DNA of 64,000 bases from Flavobacterium pisciphilum (GCF_020905345.1 NZ_JAJJMO010000001.1:1178001-1242000); one strand, 5' to 3'; shown: positions 8,015 through 18,277, counted from the stretch's first letter. Translations and numbers: made by a program. Notes: generated from the sequence alone by a model not told the origin.

Positions 8015-8893
8015 CTATCTAAGAGTAAAGCTTGTTTTAGAAACCAATTCGTCATTATCAAAAACATTGATAAAATAAGTTCCTTTTTCAAAGTTTTTAC
8101 CAGGTAAGTCTTCAGAAACATTAACACTTTTGTTTTCATACTGAACTTTAGTTAAAAAACTGTATGTTAAACTTTTGTCTCCAAAAGATTCTGTTTTTTT
8201 ATCTCCTAAAACATTGTTTTTGCTATCAATAACCTGTATATAATATGTTTTATCTCCAGATTTAGCGATTTGGTTTTCAGCAATTGTAAAACTAATTTTT
8301 AATACATCTGCTCTACTAGCCTTATCAGTTTCAATTTGTTTTCCAGAGCTTCTTAATTTATAAGCTGCTGTTTTTGTATTTAGGATAGATAATTTTGATC
8401 CTTTTTCAACAGTTTTAGCCAATTCTTCATTTTGACCAACTAATACTTCATTGAATTTTTTAGATTCTCCCAAAACTACAATTGTACTATCACGTTGAAC
8501 AGTTAATACACCATTTTGTTTTTTCAACTCATCGTTTTCAGCTACTAAAACTTTCATTTTACCTTGCATAGCCTGAACTTGAGATCTAAACTTAGACACG
8601 TCGCCTTTTGTTTTATTCAAATCATCCATTAAACCAACTACTTTGTCTCTTTCTTGAATTAATTCGTCAGACATAGATGTGTTTTCTGCAATTGCAGCAT
8701 CATAAGTTGCTTTTAACTCTTGTAAATCTTTCATTACAGATTCTTTCTCTGTTAATGTACTAGTAAGCTCATTTTTAACAACTTCTGTATCAGATGTCAT
8801 TTTAAAAATATAAACTAAGCTACCTACTAATAAAATTGCTAAAACTGCAATTACTGCCTTTAGACTTGAGTTGTTGTTCTTTTGATTTTCCAT
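8015..8893 (-). CDS. Membrane-anchored coiled-coil protein, function unknown
   Basis: 292 aa with a short polar N-terminus, one transmembrane helix at about residues 12-31 (LKAVIAVLAILLVGSLVYIF), a long heptad-rich coiled coil to about residue 170, then a beta-rich globular domain (about 180-292) ending in KGTYFINVFDNDELVSKTSFTLR. The topology suggests a single inner-membrane anchor with a periplasmic rod and head. Relatives in flavobacteria are often labelled chromosome-partitioning protein, but no ParA Walker motif or other nucleotide-binding site is visible, so that label is not supported. It has its own terminator and is convergent with the 37-aa gene. Confidence 0.8.
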   Translation of the reverse strand: MENQKNNNSSLKAVIAVLAILLVGSLVYIFKMTSDTEVVKNELTSTLTEKESVMKDLQELKATYDAAIAENTSMSDELIQERDKVVGLMDDLNKTKGDVSKFRSQVQAMQGKMKVLVAENDELKKQNGVLTVQRDSTIVVLGESKKFNEVLVGQNEELAKTVEKGSKLSILNTKTAAYKLRSSGKQIETDKASRADVLKISFTIAENQIAKSGDKTYYIQVIDSKNNVLGDKKTESFGDKSLTYSFLTKVQYENKSVNVSEDLPGKNFEKGTYFINVFDNDELVSKTSFTLR

Positions 8894-8963
8894 ATTTAAA
8901 TAATTTTTATAAACAAATTTAATAATTAATATAAGCTAATAACGTAAGTTGCTACAAATATAT

Positions 8964-8971
8964 TATTTTTG
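8964..8971 (+). promoter_or_regulatory. -7 promoter element deciding the hutG start
   Basis: TATTTTTG at 8964-8971 matches TAnnTTTG exactly and predicts a transcript start near 8977. That places the ATG at 8988 inside the transcript and the upstream in-frame ATG at 8949 outside it. Confidence 0.65.
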
Positions 8972-8987
8972 GGAAATATATTTTTTT

Positions 8988-10049
8988 ATGGAAAAACTAA
9001 TCCCTTTTACTGTTAACGATTTAGCTAAAGTTACAAACCACAGAAGTGGTGAAATAAAATTTGGCGAAAAAATGATTATAGTTCCAAAAGGGGCTGACGC
9101 AATTGATTTTCTTAAAAATTGCGAAGCTAAGTATGTCCTTTTAGGAATTCCGGAAGATATAGGTATACGCGCCAATTACGGGAGACCCGGAGCAGCATCA
9201 GCTTGGAATAGCGCCATAAAAAGCATTGCAAACATTCAACACAACCGATTTTGTAAAGGAAACCACATTGTAGTCTTAGGGCAAATAGATGTGCGACAAG
9301 AAATGAAAGAAGTTGAACATCTTGATTTCAACGATATTGATGATAGATCAAAACTAAGTCAGCTGGTAGAGAGAGTCGACAAAGAAGTTTCGCATGTCAT
9401 ATTTAACGTTATCAAAGCAGGAAAAACCCCTATTATTATTGGTGGAGGTCACAATAATGCTTACGGAAACATTAAAGGAGCTGCACTTGCCCACGGAAAA
9501 CCTATCAATGCCGTCAATTTTGATGCCCATTCTGATTTTAGAATACTAGAAGGAAGACATAGTGGAAATGGTTTTTCATATGCTTATGAAGAAGGATTTT
9601 TAAAAAAATATTTCATATTTGGTCTACACGAAAATTACACTTCAAAAAGTGTGTTGGATATTATCAAAAAAATTGAAGACCGCGTTCGCTACAATACTTA
9701 TGATAGTGTCAAGATTCGAAAAGAAAAAGATTTCAATGCCGAAATGCAATTTGCTTTAGACTTTGTTAAAACTGATATCTTCGGAATAGAAATTGACTTA
9801 GATGCTATTCCTAATATCGCGAGTAGCGCCATGACATTAAGCGGGTTTTCTATTGAAGAATTGCGCCAGTTTGTATCTTATTTTGGACAACATCAAAATG
9901 CAGCCTACATACATATTTGCGAAGGGGCTCCAGATTTAGGTGAAGAGAAAAACAATCATTTGATAGGCAAATTAATAGGCTATCTCGTTACCGATTTTAT
10001 AAAATCAAATCACGAAAAGGTCAAATTAATACCTTCATTTACCAAATAA
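8988..10049 (+). CDS. hutG: Formimidoylglutamase, arginase superfamily
   Basis: Ureohydrolase-family enzyme of 353 aa that should hydrolyse N-formimino-L-glutamate to glutamate and formamide, the last step of histidine use. The manganese-binding motifs are clear: GGGHNNAYG (His), NFDAHSDFR (Asp, His, Asp) and IEIDLDAI (two Asp). Arginase and agmatinase share this fold, but the length and sequence around the site, and the nearby hutI, fit the Bacteroidota HutG group. A longer reading with 13 extra residues (MLQIYYFWEIYFF) is rejected because the promoter element lies inside it. It is transcribed separately from hutI. Confidence 0.85.
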   Translation: MEKLIPFTVNDLAKVTNHRSGEIKFGEKMIIVPKGADAIDFLKNCEAKYVLLGIPEDIGIRANYGRPGAASAWNSAIKSIANIQHNRFCKGNHIVVLGQIDVRQEMKEVEHLDFNDIDDRSKLSQLVERVDKEVSHVIFNVIKAGKTPIIIGGGHNNAYGNIKGAALAHGKPINAVNFDAHSDFRILEGRHSGNGFSYAYEEGFLKKYFIFGLHENYTSKSVLDIIKKIEDRVRYNTYDSVKIRKEKDFNAEMQFALDFVKTDIFGIEIDLDAIPNIASSAMTLSGFSIEELRQFVSYFGQHQNAAYIHICEGAPDLGEEKNNHLIGKLIGYLVTDFIKSNHEKVKLIPSFTK

Positions 10050-10084
10050 ACTTATAATCAAATAAACGATTAGCCGAATAAACC

Positions 10085-10092
10085 TATCTTTG
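10085..10092 (+). promoter_or_regulatory. -7 promoter element for the DEAD-box helicase
   Basis: TATCTTTG at 10085-10092 is an exact TAnnTTTG match, predicting initiation near 10098 and a 5' leader of about 40 bases. No clear TTG is seen at -33. Confidence 0.65.
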
Positions 10093-10136
10093 CACTGAAT
10101 TTTAGTACTTAAAACTAAATTCTTAATACCGAAAAT

Positions 10137-11390
10137 ATGTTATTCGAAGACTTATCACTTTCAAAAAGTATACAAAAAGCCGTATTTGAAGAAGGCTATA
10201 CAAACCCTACTCCTATCCAAGAACAATCTATTCCGATTGTATTATCAGGAAGAGATTTAATAGGGTGTGCCCAAACAGGTACCGGAAAAACTGCAGCATT
10301 TGCTATTCCTATCATACATCAATTACACCGAATTGTAGGTTCATCAAAAAAAGCCAAACAAATTCGAGCACTTATAGTTACCCCAACAAGAGAGTTAGCC
10401 GTACAAATTGGTCAAAGTTTTGAAACTTATGCAAAATACACCAACTTAACTCAGCTTACAATTTTTGGTGGAGTGTCACAAAATCCACAAGTAGACACTC
10501 TTAAAAAGGGAGTTGATATTTTGGTAGCAACACCAGGAAGATTACTTGATTTACAAAAACAAGGATTTTTAGACTTAGATCATTTACATGTTTTAGTACT
10601 AGATGAGGCAGATCAAATGCTAGACATGGGTTTTATAAATGATGTAAAAAAGATTGTAAAACTTACACCAAAAAACAGACAAACATTATTGTTCTCTGCT
10701 ACAATGCCAATTGCAATTCGTGAACTAGCCGAAATGTTCTTAAAAGATCCTGCAAAAGTCGAAGTTTCTCCTGTATCATCTACAGCAGAAAATGTAGAGC
10801 AACGTGTTTATTTTGTTGAAAAAACAGAAAAAAGAAACTTACTATATCATTTAATTAAGAATGAAGAATTATCAAATGTTTTAGTCTTTTCAAGAACAAA
10901 ACATGGAGCAGATAATGTTGTAAAAGCACTTAGAAAAAATAATATCGCTGCCGAAGCAATTCACGGTGACAAATCTCAAAATGCAAGACAGCGTGTACTT
11001 GATGCTTTTAAGAATAAAGAAGTTGGTGTTCTTGTAGCTACAGATATTGCAGCACGTGGTATTGATATTGATCAACTACCGTATGTTATCAACTTTGATC
11101 TACCTAATATTCCAGAAACTTACGTACACAGAATTGGAAGAACAGGTCGTGCTGGAAATGGAGGGATTGCAATTTCGTTTTGCAGTAAAGACGAGCACGG
11201 ATATTGGAAAGACATACAAAAACTAATAAAAGTTGATGTAAAAACGATTAGTGATCATCCTTACCCATGGCATGCTGGAAGTCCAGAAGCAGCTGCAACT
11301 GCTAAGCCTAAAAATTCAAACCGAAGTGGTGGGGCGCATAAATCAAGAAAATCAAATGCATCTAAGCAAAATAAAAAACGTTGGTACTAA
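10137..11390 (+). CDS. DEAD-box ATP-dependent RNA helicase, RhlE-like
   Basis: Two-domain RNA helicase of 417 aa. All motifs appear in order: Q motif ([11 protein letters not shown]), I (AQTGTGKT), Ia (PTRELA), Ib (TPGRLLD), II (LDEADQML), III (FSATMP), IV ([10 protein letters not shown]), V ([11 protein letters not shown]) and VI ([10 protein letters not shown]). A basic, Ser/Asn-rich tail of about 35 residues ends KKRWY and probably binds RNA. RhlE-type helicases assist ribosome assembly and RNA turnover, often in the cold. Cytoplasmic. Its stop codon lies in the loop of a terminator shared with the convergent kinase gene. Confidence 0.95.
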   Translation: MLFEDLSLSKSIQKAVFEEGYTNPTPIQEQSIPIVLSGRDLIGCAQTGTGKTAAFAIPIIHQLHRIVGSSKKAKQIRALIVTPTRELAVQIGQSFETYAKYTNLTQLTIFGGVSQNPQVDTLKKGVDILVATPGRLLDLQKQGFLDLDHLHVLVLDEADQMLDMGFINDVKKIVKLTPKNRQTLLFSATMPIAIRELAEMFLKDPAKVEVSPVSSTAENVEQRVYFVEKTEKRNLLYHLIKNEELSNVLVFSRTKHGADNVVKALRKNNIAAEAIHGDKSQNARQRVLDAFKNKEVGVLVATDIAARGIDIDQLPYVINFDLPNIPETYVHRIGRTGRAGNGGIAISFCSKDEHGYWKDIQKLIKVDVKTISDHPYPWHAGSPEAAATAKPKNSNRSGGAHKSRKSNASKQNKKRWY

Positions 11391-11400
11391 CCAACGTTTT
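11375..11400. terminator. Bidirectional terminator containing both stop codons
   Basis: A 10-base perfect stem (11375-11384 with 11391-11400, AAAACGTTGG/CCAACGTTTT) and a 6-base loop TACTAA. The helicase stop TAA (11388-11390) and the minus-strand kinase stop (11387-11389) both sit in the loop. Confidence 0.88.
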
Positions 11401-13609
11401 TTGTTTCTACAATAAGGCAATTTATAATCTTAAACAATTTTATCGATTCAAAAGGCTTTATTATAATATCATTTATCCCTGCCGAGATAGCTTCATCAGT
11501 AATTTCATCTTTATCAAAAGCAGTCAATGCAACAACAGGTGTTTTTATGCCTTTTAAGCGTATTTTACGTGTTGTTTCGAATCCATTCATCATTGGCATG
11601 TTTATATCCATTAAAACCACATCAAAAGACTCCATGTCTAACATTTCCAAAGCAGCGTAACCATCATCTACAACAGTACAGCTATAATTATTCTTTTCTA
11701 TAATTTTTCTAGTCACAAGTTGATTAATCGGGTTATCCTCAACAACCAAAACCTTAAATACCTGATTAGACGTTAAATCGACTTGAATTTCATTAATTAA
11801 ATTTTTAGTCTTCTCTGGATCCCATTCGAAAGCTATTGTAAATGTAAATATCGTTCCTTCCCCAATATTACTTTCTAAAGCAATCGAACTACCAAATAAC
11901 CCTAACAATCGTTTTACAATTGTTAATCCTAAACCAGTTCCTTGGTAATCTTCTTCATTACGACCTACTTGAACAAACTTCTCGAAAATTTTATCTTGAT
12001 CAACAACAGCAATTCCCATTCCAGTATCTTTTATCTGAAACTCAATAAAATGTGCTTTACCAAGAACTTCAACCAAATTTGCAATGATAAATACTTCTCC
12101 ATTTTTAGTAAATTTTAAAGCATTACTTACCAAATTCATTAATATTTGAGCAAATCTCAACTTATCACCAATTAAATATTCTGGAATATCCGAATCGATA
12201 ATTACTGTGATTTGATTGTTGTTTTTCTGAGATAGAAATGACAATGAATTCTTAATCATATTGATTTCGTCAGACATATTAAAAGTCAAACTTTCGAGAA
12301 CAACTTTGTTTTCTTCAATTTTATTAATTTGCAGAATGTCATTAACTAGAGACAATAGATATCTAGCAGAGAATTTTAAAGAACTCAAATGCTGACTCCT
12401 TGCCAATTCTTTATGCTCTTCTAACAGCATATTAGTTATACCAACAACACCGTACAAAGGCGTACGTAATTCATGACTAATTGTAGATATAAATTGTGTT
12501 TTAAGTACTGAAGCCTCTTCTGCCTGCTCTTTAGCTTTTATAAGTTCTTCATTTGCAAACAACAACTTGGCATTCGTTTTCTTTTTAAAAATTACATTTT
12601 TATACAACGTAACTATCAGAATCAAAAAAATACATGACGTTAGAATAAATAATAAAACTATAATCTTAGACTTTCTTAAACTCAAATCTTGAGCTCCTTT
12701 TTCAATCTCTATTTTACCAATTTGTCTTTTATACTCATCTAATTCAAGATTAAAACCAGCCTTTTCTGCTTTCTTTAGCTTATCCTCATTATACAATTTT
12801 TCCTTTACCTCATTATGCTTAACAATATTCACATAAGCATTCTTATAATCCCCTATTTTATTCAAAAACTCAGAATACTCAATATACGAATTTAATAAAT
12901 CAGATTTTTCAATCCCAAGCACTCCATGCTTAATTGCTTCTAAGAAATACGATTTTGCTTTATCTTTATCATTAATATGAGAATAATACATTCCGTTAAG
13001 CATATTAAAAATAACAATCGTAGATTCATTGGAGCGTTCTTTATAATACTTATTTATATAATTAAAATATGGCAATGCTAAATTAAATTTACCAATGTCA
13101 AAATAAGCCCAAGTAATGTTTAAATTAATTAAATAAACAAGCGAACTGTCTTTCTCTTTCTTACTGTATTCAAGGGATTTTTTATAAAATTCTATTCCTT
13201 TTTCGTATTGTCTTTTTTCAAAACAATACATATTACCTAAATTATTATTAATCCTATTTTTTAAAATATTATTAGTCGTTTTATTAGCAAAACAAAGAGC
13301 TTTATTATAGTAGAATATCGCCTTGTCAAATTCAGAAAACTCGTTATAATTCGCAGCAATAATATTATAAGAAACAGCTATTAAATTATTATTCTTAACT
13401 ATTAATGCTTGTTGTAAAGCAACTCGGGAAATGATTAGTGATTTTTCAAAATCAGATTCTTTTAAATACTTAAGCGCTCTATCAGTAATTTTTGAAATTT
13501 CTTGCTCAGATGGTAATTCTGTCTTAGCAATTGCTGGTTCGCCAACACAAATCATCCAAAAAAAAATTAAAAGAATACGAATTTTAGGCATAAACAGATG
13601 AAATTTCAT
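11387..13609 (-). CDS. Hybrid histidine kinase with TPR sensor and receiver domain
   Basis: 740 aa from the chosen start. In order: a signal-like hydrophobic N-terminus, tetratricopeptide repeats (about 30-290), a transmembrane helix (about 316-336), a short coiled coil, HisKA with phospho-acceptor His in [13 protein letters not shown] (about 379), HATPase with [18 protein letters not shown] and GTGLGL boxes, and a C-terminal receiver ([10 protein letters not shown] ... [14 protein letters not shown]). The TPR part should be periplasmic, giving a sensor phosphorelay of a kind common in Bacteroidota. No output domain is attached, so it must pass phosphate to an unlinked protein. Frame is open up to 13663, but that start lies inside the upstream operon's terminator; 13591 is another possible start. 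Confidence 0.9.
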   Translation of the reverse strand: MKFHLFMPKIRILLIFFWMICVGEPAIAKTELPSEQEISKITDRALKYLKESDFEKSLIISRVALQQALIVKNNNLIAVSYNIIAANYNEFSEFDKAIFYYNKALCFANKTTNNILKNRINNNLGNMYCFEKRQYEKGIEFYKKSLEYSKKEKDSSLVYLINLNITWAYFDIGKFNLALPYFNYINKYYKERSNESTIVIFNMLNGMYYSHINDKDKAKSYFLEAIKHGVLGIEKSDLLNSYIEYSEFLNKIGDYKNAYVNIVKHNEVKEKLYNEDKLKKAEKAGFNLELDEYKRQIGKIEIEKGAQDLSLRKSKIIVLLFILTSCIFLILIVTLYKNVIFKKKTNAKLLFANEELIKAKEQAEEASVLKTQFISTISHELRTPLYGVVGITNMLLEEHKELARSQHLSSLKFSARYLLSLVNDILQINKIEENKVVLESLTFNMSDEINMIKNSLSFLSQKNNNQITVIIDSDIPEYLIGDKLRFAQILMNLVSNALKFTKNGEVFIIANLVEVLGKAHFIEFQIKDTGMGIAVVDQDKIFEKFVQVGRNEEDYQGTGLGLTIVKRLLGLFGSSIALESNIGEGTIFTFTIAFEWDPEKTKNLINEIQVDLTSNQVFKVLVVEDNPINQLVTRKIIEKNNYSCTVVDDGYAALEMLDMESFDVVLMDINMPMMNGFETTRKIRLKGIKTPVVALTAFDKDEITDEAISAGINDIIIKPFESIKLFKIINCLIVETKNVG

Positions 13610-13633
13610 CAAATATACATTTAAAATCAAAAA

Positions 13634-13669
13634 AAGGAGCTGTATTCTATAAATAAAATACAACTCCTT
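13634..13669 (-). terminator. Terminator after the dicarboxylate symporter
   Basis: A 13-base stem with one mismatch (13634-13646 with 13657-13669, AAGGAGCTGTATT/AATACAACTCCTT) and a U-run on the minus-strand side. It ends the aroC-symporter direction of transcription, just upstream of the hybrid kinase. Confidence 0.8.
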
Positions 13670-13740
13670 AAAATATATTTTTGATAAAAAAGAATGTTAT
13701 TTTCTTGACAAAAAAATATTCTTCTTTAAATTTCTTTTAA

Positions 13741-15039
13741 TTAACTATTGATATCTTCTGGAACATCAAAATTAATTTCATTATCTCCTTCCCATTTTCC
13801 TACTACCGACGTAGCAAGAGCATTACCTAATACATTTGTGGCACTACGAAACATATCGCAAAAATGGTCAATTGGTAAAATTATAGCGATCCCTTCTATA
13901 GGAATATCAAACATACCACATGTAGCAGCAACAACAACTAAACTAGCTCTTGGTACTCCTGCAATTCCTTTACTGGTTAACATTAAAACCAAAAGCATTA
14001 CCATTTGAGTTCCTAAGTCTAAATGCACACCATAGAACTGAGCAATAAAAATACTGGCAAAAGTCATGTACATCATACTACCATCTAGATTAAATGAATA
14101 ACCCAATGGCAACATAAACGAAACAATTTTGTCTTTAACACCAAATTCCTCTAACTCTTCAGTTAATTTAGGAAAAACAGCTTCACTACTTGTTGTTCCA
14201 AATGCAATAGCTACAGGTCCCGTGATGCGTTTTAATAATTCAGTCATTCTTCCTTTAAGGAAAATATACCCCACTACAATCAAAACAACCCACAATGTGC
14301 TAATTCCAATTAAGAATGAACCGAAAAATTTAAAATATGTAATGGCTAACTCTCCAGCATCTCTTACAGCAAATACCCCTGCAATGGCTCCAAAAACTCC
14401 AATTGGAGCGAAGTTCATTACATAGTTCACCATTTTAAGAACAACGTGTGATACTTTGTCTAAAGCATTTATAACAGGCTTTACAGTACTTCCTAATGAA
14501 GCTGCTGCTAATCCAAAAAAGATAGAGAAGACAACGATCTGTAAGATTTCATTAGTCGCCATTGCTTCAAAAATACTTTTAGGAACAATATGCTCAACAA
14601 AATTCTCAAATGATAAAGTTGTTGTTTTAGCCGTTACTTCAGTCGCAGCCGACATATCAACATGATCTAGTTTTAAACCTACTCCTGGTTGAAGAATATT
14701 TATATAAAATAACCCTATTAATAAGGATACAAAAGAAGCTGTAAAAAACCAAGCCAATGCTTTTCCTCCAATTCTACCTACAGTTTTTATATCTCCTAAC
14801 TTAGCTATTCCTACTACCAAAGTAGTAAATACTAAAGGAGAAATGATCATTTGTACCAAACGAATAAAAATAGTAGCTAGCATCTTTATTTTATTACTAA
14901 ACTCTACAGCCGCTTCGTGTGAAATAGTATTATGTAATATAATACCCAATGTAGCACCAAGAAACATTGCAATAAGAATTTGCCCCGTAAGACCTTTGAA
15001 AAAAGATGTTTTTTTGATTTCTGTTTTATTATTCATCAA
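13741..15039 (-). CDS. Dicarboxylate/amino acid:cation symporter
   Basis: DAACS-family transporter (GltP/GltT/DctA group), 432 aa with eight or so membrane helices and two hairpin loops. Family marks: the serine-rich hairpin 1 region with IAFGTTSSEAVFPKL, the NLDGSMMYMTFASIFIAQ motif of helix 7, and the GVPRASLVVVAAT hairpin 2 with PIEGIAIILPIDHFCDMFRS and NVLGNALAT in helix 8. It should take up glutamate, aspartate or C4-dicarboxylates with Na+ or H+; the Asp in DMFRSATNVLGN could help amino-acid binding. Start may be the second Met. It is downstream of aroC by 55 bases and ends in its own terminator. Confidence 0.92.
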   Translation of the reverse strand: MMNNKTEIKKTSFFKGLTGQILIAMFLGATLGIILHNTISHEAAVEFSNKIKMLATIFIRLVQMIISPLVFTTLVVGIAKLGDIKTVGRIGGKALAWFFTASFVSLLIGLFYINILQPGVGLKLDHVDMSAATEVTAKTTTLSFENFVEHIVPKSIFEAMATNEILQIVVFSIFFGLAAASLGSTVKPVINALDKVSHVVLKMVNYVMNFAPIGVFGAIAGVFAVRDAGELAITYFKFFGSFLIGISTLWVVLIVVGYIFLKGRMTELLKRITGPVAIAFGTTSSEAVFPKLTEELEEFGVKDKIVSFMLPLGYSFNLDGSMMYMTFASIFIAQFYGVHLDLGTQMVMLLVLMLTSKGIAGVPRASLVVVAATCGMFDIPIEGIAIILPIDHFCDMFRSATNVLGNALATSVVGKWEGDNEINFDVPEDINS

Positions 15040-15094
15040 GTGTTTTTTGTATTATTAATTAAATATAAGACGCTCGCATGTCTTACGTATCTCT

Positions 15095-16153
15095 CTAATA
15101 TGTTTTGTTTATCAAATGGAAATCTGCAAGAACTATTGCAGCCATAGCCTCAACAATGGGTACAGCACGAGGAACAACACATGGATCATGGCGTCCTTTA
15201 CCTGTCATCGGTGTAATATTACCTTTATTATCTAATGAATCCTGTGTTTGCATAATTGTAGCAACAGGTTTAAAGGCAACTCTAAAATAAATATCCATTC
15301 CGTTACTAATTCCTCCCTGAATACCTCCTGAAAGATTTGTCTTAGTAGTTCCATCAGGATTATATAAATCATTATGCTGACTTCCTTTCATTTCTGAACC
15401 TGAAAAGCCACTACCGTATTCAAAACCTTTTACAGCATTAATAGAAAGCATTGCTTTTCCTAATTCAGCATGTAGCTTATCAAAAACTGGCTCACCTAAA
15501 CCTACAGGAACATTTTGAATCACGCATGACACAACTCCCCCTACAGTATCACCTTGTTTTCTTATATCTCTAATATATTCTTCCATTGTCGCTGCAGCAG
15601 CTTCGTCTGGACAACGAACTGGATTACTTTCGGTTTTAGAAAAATCCAATTCCTGATATGGCGTATCTAAATGAATTGGTCCTACCGACGAAACGTAAGC
15701 ATTAATTTTAATATTAGGTAACATTTGTTTCGCAATAGCACCAGCAACAACTCTACTGGCAGTTTCACGGGCAGAGCTACGACCTCCTCCACGATAATCA
15801 CGGAAACCATATTTCTTATCATACACATAATCGGCATGACTCGGTCTGTAATTATCTTTTATATGTGAATAATCATCTGATTTCTGATTTGTATTCGGAA
15901 TAATAAAACCAATTGGAGTACCTGTCGTTTTTCCTTCAAAAACTCCAGATAAAAATTGTACATCATCTGGTTCCTTACGTTGGGTTACTATTGCTGATTG
16001 CCCAGGCTTTCTTCTTGACATTTCAAACTGAATTGCCTCAAGGTCCAAGGTTATTCCCGAAGGACAACCATCTATAATTCCGCCTAAAGCTTCCCCATGT
16101 GATTCTCCAAATGTTGTAATTTTAAATAGTGTTCCGTAGCTATTTCCCGCCAT
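15095..16153 (-). CDS. aroC: Chorismate synthase
   Basis: Converts 5-enolpyruvylshikimate-3-phosphate to chorismate using reduced FMN; last common step of aromatic amino acid synthesis. Length of 352 aa is typical. Signatures: [20 protein letters not shown] at the N-terminus (conserved His), [28 protein letters not shown], and [20 protein letters not shown] near the end. The start fits the family ([11 protein letters not shown]). Cytoplasmic. Followed at 55 bases by the symporter; no other shikimate genes are adjacent. Confidence 0.98.
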   Translation of the reverse strand: MAGNSYGTLFKITTFGESHGEALGGIIDGCPSGITLDLEAIQFEMSRRKPGQSAIVTQRKEPDDVQFLSGVFEGKTTGTPIGFIIPNTNQKSDDYSHIKDNYRPSHADYVYDKKYGFRDYRGGGRSSARETASRVVAGAIAKQMLPNIKINAYVSSVGPIHLDTPYQELDFSKTESNPVRCPDEAAAATMEEYIRDIRKQGDTVGGVVSCVIQNVPVGLGEPVFDKLHAELGKAMLSINAVKGFEYGSGFSGSEMKGSQHNDLYNPDGTTKTNLSGGIQGGISNGMDIYFRVAFKPVATIMQTQDSLDNKGNITPMTGKGRHDPCVVPRAVPIVEAMAAIVLADFHLINKTY

Positions 16154-16342
16154 TGTAATTAGTTTTGAGCAAATGTAAGTTTTATGAATTAAATTAAAAA
16201 ATTTAAAATTGGTATTATTATCTAAAGGTTAACTTGCATAATCATCACTATTTCTTAAAATTGAAGAGTAATTGATAACTATTTATTAAAAACAAATCAA
16301 CAGCACATTCTTTAAATTTGTTAAACACCAAATCAAAAACAA

Positions 16343-17167
16343 TTGAAAAAAAGAAATGTTGAAGTTGTAGTAATATCGGATGTTCACTTAGGAACCTATG
16401 GAAGCCATGCAAGAGAATTAAGCAACTATCTATCAAGCATTAAACCAAAAATTCTAGTATTAAATGGGGATATAATTGATGCATGGCAATTTAGAAAATC
16501 ATACTTTCCAAAGTCACATTTAAAAGTAATTCAAAAAATTATTGGCTTCGCTTCCAAAGGAACAAAAGTCTATTATGTTACTGGAAACCATGATGAAATC
16601 TTAAGAAAATTCAGCGAAATGACCATGGGAAGTTTTGCTCTGGTCGATAAATTAATTCTTGAATTAGATGGTAAAAAAGCTTGGATTTTTCACGGAGATG
16701 TATTTGATGCTTCTGTACAACACTCCAAATGGATCGCAAAACTAGGCGGATTAGGTTACGATTACCTAATTTTAACCAACCGTTTTGTAAACTGGTGCTT
16801 ATCTAAAATAGACAAAGAACCCTATTCTTTTTCAAAGAAGATAAAAGCCAGCGTAAAAAAAGCAGTAAAACATATTTCAGATTTTGAAACAACTGCAACC
16901 GACTTGGCCATAGAAAAAAAATACGATTATGTAATTTGCGGGCACATTCACGAACCAAAAATTATAAAAAAAGAAAACAAAAACGGATCAACTCTTTATT
17001 TGAATTCTGGCGACTGGGTTGAAAATTTAACAGCTTTAGAATACCATAAAAAGAGATGGAAATTATTCCATTACTCACAAATGAATTTTCTAGAAGAAGA
17101 AAATCTTTTTGAGATGGAAGATAACCTAAGTAACCAATTAATTACGTCACGCTTTATACCTAAGTAA
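16343..17167 (+). CDS. LpxH-like metallophosphoesterase
   Basis: Calcineurin-like phosphoesterase of 274 aa, related to UDP-2,3-diacylglucosamine pyrophosphatase of lipid A synthesis. Metal-site motifs are all visible: SDVHLG, LNGDIIDAWQF, VTGNHDE, FHGDVFD and CGHIHEPK. The only start that keeps the conserved first strand (VEVVVISDVHLG) is TTG at 16343; no ATG is in frame before it. The C-terminal extension past the core (about residues 215-274) includes LNSGDWVENLTAL, typical of the Bacteroidota group. It probably acts at the inner face of the inner membrane. A different phosphoester substrate cannot be excluded. Confidence 0.87.
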   Translation: MKKRNVEVVVISDVHLGTYGSHARELSNYLSSIKPKILVLNGDIIDAWQFRKSYFPKSHLKVIQKIIGFASKGTKVYYVTGNHDEILRKFSEMTMGSFALVDKLILELDGKKAWIFHGDVFDASVQHSKWIAKLGGLGYDYLILTNRFVNWCLSKIDKEPYSFSKKIKASVKKAVKHISDFETTATDLAIEKKYDYVICGHIHEPKIIKKENKNGSTLYLNSGDWVENLTALEYHKKRWKLFHYSQMNFLEEENLFEMEDNLSNQLITSRFIPK

Positions 17168-17268
17168 GTTTATTACAGTTCAAGGGCAAAGTTAAGTCAA
17201 CAAATTAAAAATGTGAATTATGAAACATTTAACATTTTTTTTGTAAATTTAACTTATTATTCATATCA

Positions 17269-17276
17269 TAACTTTG
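17269..17276 (+). promoter_or_regulatory. -7 promoter element for the small outer-membrane protein
   Basis: TAACTTTG at 17269-17276 is an exact TAnnTTTG match, predicting a start near 17282 and a very short leader before the ATG at 17296. A TTG at 17241-17243 is 25 bases upstream, farther than the usual 19-21. Confidence 0.6.
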
Positions 17277-17295
17277 TCTAAATAAACACTTACTT

Positions 17296-17781
17296 ATGAA
17301 AAAAATATTTTTGTCAGCGATTATGCTGCTAGGATTAACCTTTGCTGCACAGGCGCAAGATATTTCTAAAAATGCACTTGGTTTGCGTTTAGGAGACAAT
17401 CACGGATTTGGAGGAGAGATTTCTTACCAAAGAGCATTATCTAAAAATAATAGAATTGAAGCTGATTTGGGTTGGAGAAACAGCAGAGACGTTGATGCAT
17501 TTAAATTAGTAGGTCTTTACCAATGGGTATGGAGCATAGACCAAGGTTTTAACTGGTACGCAGGTGTCGGTGGTGGTGTTGGTAGCTGGAGCCATGATTA
17601 CAACCAATATAAAGATGATGGAACTTTTGTATTTGCTGCTGGAAATATAGGTATAGAATATGGTTTTAAAGAAGTGCCTATCCTTCTTTCACTAGATGCA
17701 AGACCAGAAATTGGTTCTGGATATTATGACGATGATAATTTTGGATTTGATATAGGATTAGGAATCAAATTTCAATTTTAA
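17296..17781 (+). CDS. Small outer-membrane beta-barrel-like protein
   Basis: 161 aa with a clear signal peptide (MKKIFLSAIMLLGLTFAAQA, cleaved after AQA). The mature part is made of alternating beta strands rich in Gly, Tyr and Trp (LRLGDNHGFGGEISYQRAL, WYAGVGGGVGSW, NIGIEYGF) and ends in FDIGLGIKFQF, a terminal aromatic strand that suits BamA recognition. It resembles the eight-stranded OmpA/OmpX-like barrels common in Bacteroidota. No OmpA peptidoglycan-binding domain is present. It has its own promoter and terminator. Function unknown. Confidence 0.85.
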   Translation: MKKIFLSAIMLLGLTFAAQAQDISKNALGLRLGDNHGFGGEISYQRALSKNNRIEADLGWRNSRDVDAFKLVGLYQWVWSIDQGFNWYAGVGGGVGSWSHDYNQYKDDGTFVFAAGNIGIEYGFKEVPILLSLDARPEIGSGYYDDDNFGFDIGLGIKFQF

Positions 17782-17800
17782 TAAAACGTATTTATAAAAA

Positions 17801-17824
17801 AACCTGTCGTTGAAACGACAGGTT
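17801..17824. terminator. Bidirectional terminator
   Basis: A 10-base perfect stem (17801-17810 with 17815-17824, AACCTGTCGT/ACGACAGGTT) with a TGAA loop, flanked by A-run and T-run. It separates the barrel gene from the convergent lipoprotein gene, whose stop is 5 bases away. Confidence 0.92.
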
Positions 17825-17829
17825 TTTTT

Positions 17830-18255
17830 TTATTTAATGACAATTTCTTTTTTCGAATTTATCTTTACAACTGCATAAGGATAAGTAATCACTTGCATCA
17901 CCATACCATCTGGAGCAGGAGCAGTTTCTTTAACAGTGATAATAATATTCTTATCTGTCTCTTCTACTTTTTCGACCCCTATAGAATAACCACCAGTGTT
18001 TTTCTCTCCCATATTCAGGATAATATAATTTGCTTTACTAATATCACCTTCATCTATTTTTCCTTTCAAGGATTCATCACTTAGCAGCATCTTAATTTCA
18101 TTGGGCTCACTTAAGATTTCAAAAAAACGAATATTTCCCCCACCATCACTTTGCTGGGTTAAAACTTCATACAAAACCGTACTTTTATCTACAGATTTAG
18201 TTGTCCCACAAGAGATTGCAAAGACCAAAATAAACAATACTAGTATCTTTTTCAT
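17830..18255 (-). CDS. Lipoprotein with PrcB-like C-terminal domain
   Basis: 141 aa. Lipoprotein signal with lipobox AISC (Cys about residue 16) followed by GTTKS. The C-terminal part has the GGYSIGVEKVEE and VKETAPAPDGMVMQVITYPYAVVKI blocks of the PrcB_C family, named after the chaperone-like subunit that stabilises the PrtP protease of Treponema. A protease partner is not adjacent. It lies 22 bases downstream of bshA on the same strand and could be cotranscribed. The family call rests on these two blocks; the role in this organism is unknown. Confidence 0.75.
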   Translation of the reverse strand: MKKILVLFILVFAISCGTTKSVDKSTVLYEVLTQQSDGGGNIRFFEILSEPNEIKMLLSDESLKGKIDEGDISKANYIILNMGEKNTGGYSIGVEKVEETDKNIIITVKETAPAPDGMVMQVITYPYAVVKINSKKEIVIK

Positions 18256-18277
18256 TTTTAATTATTTTAATTAATAA

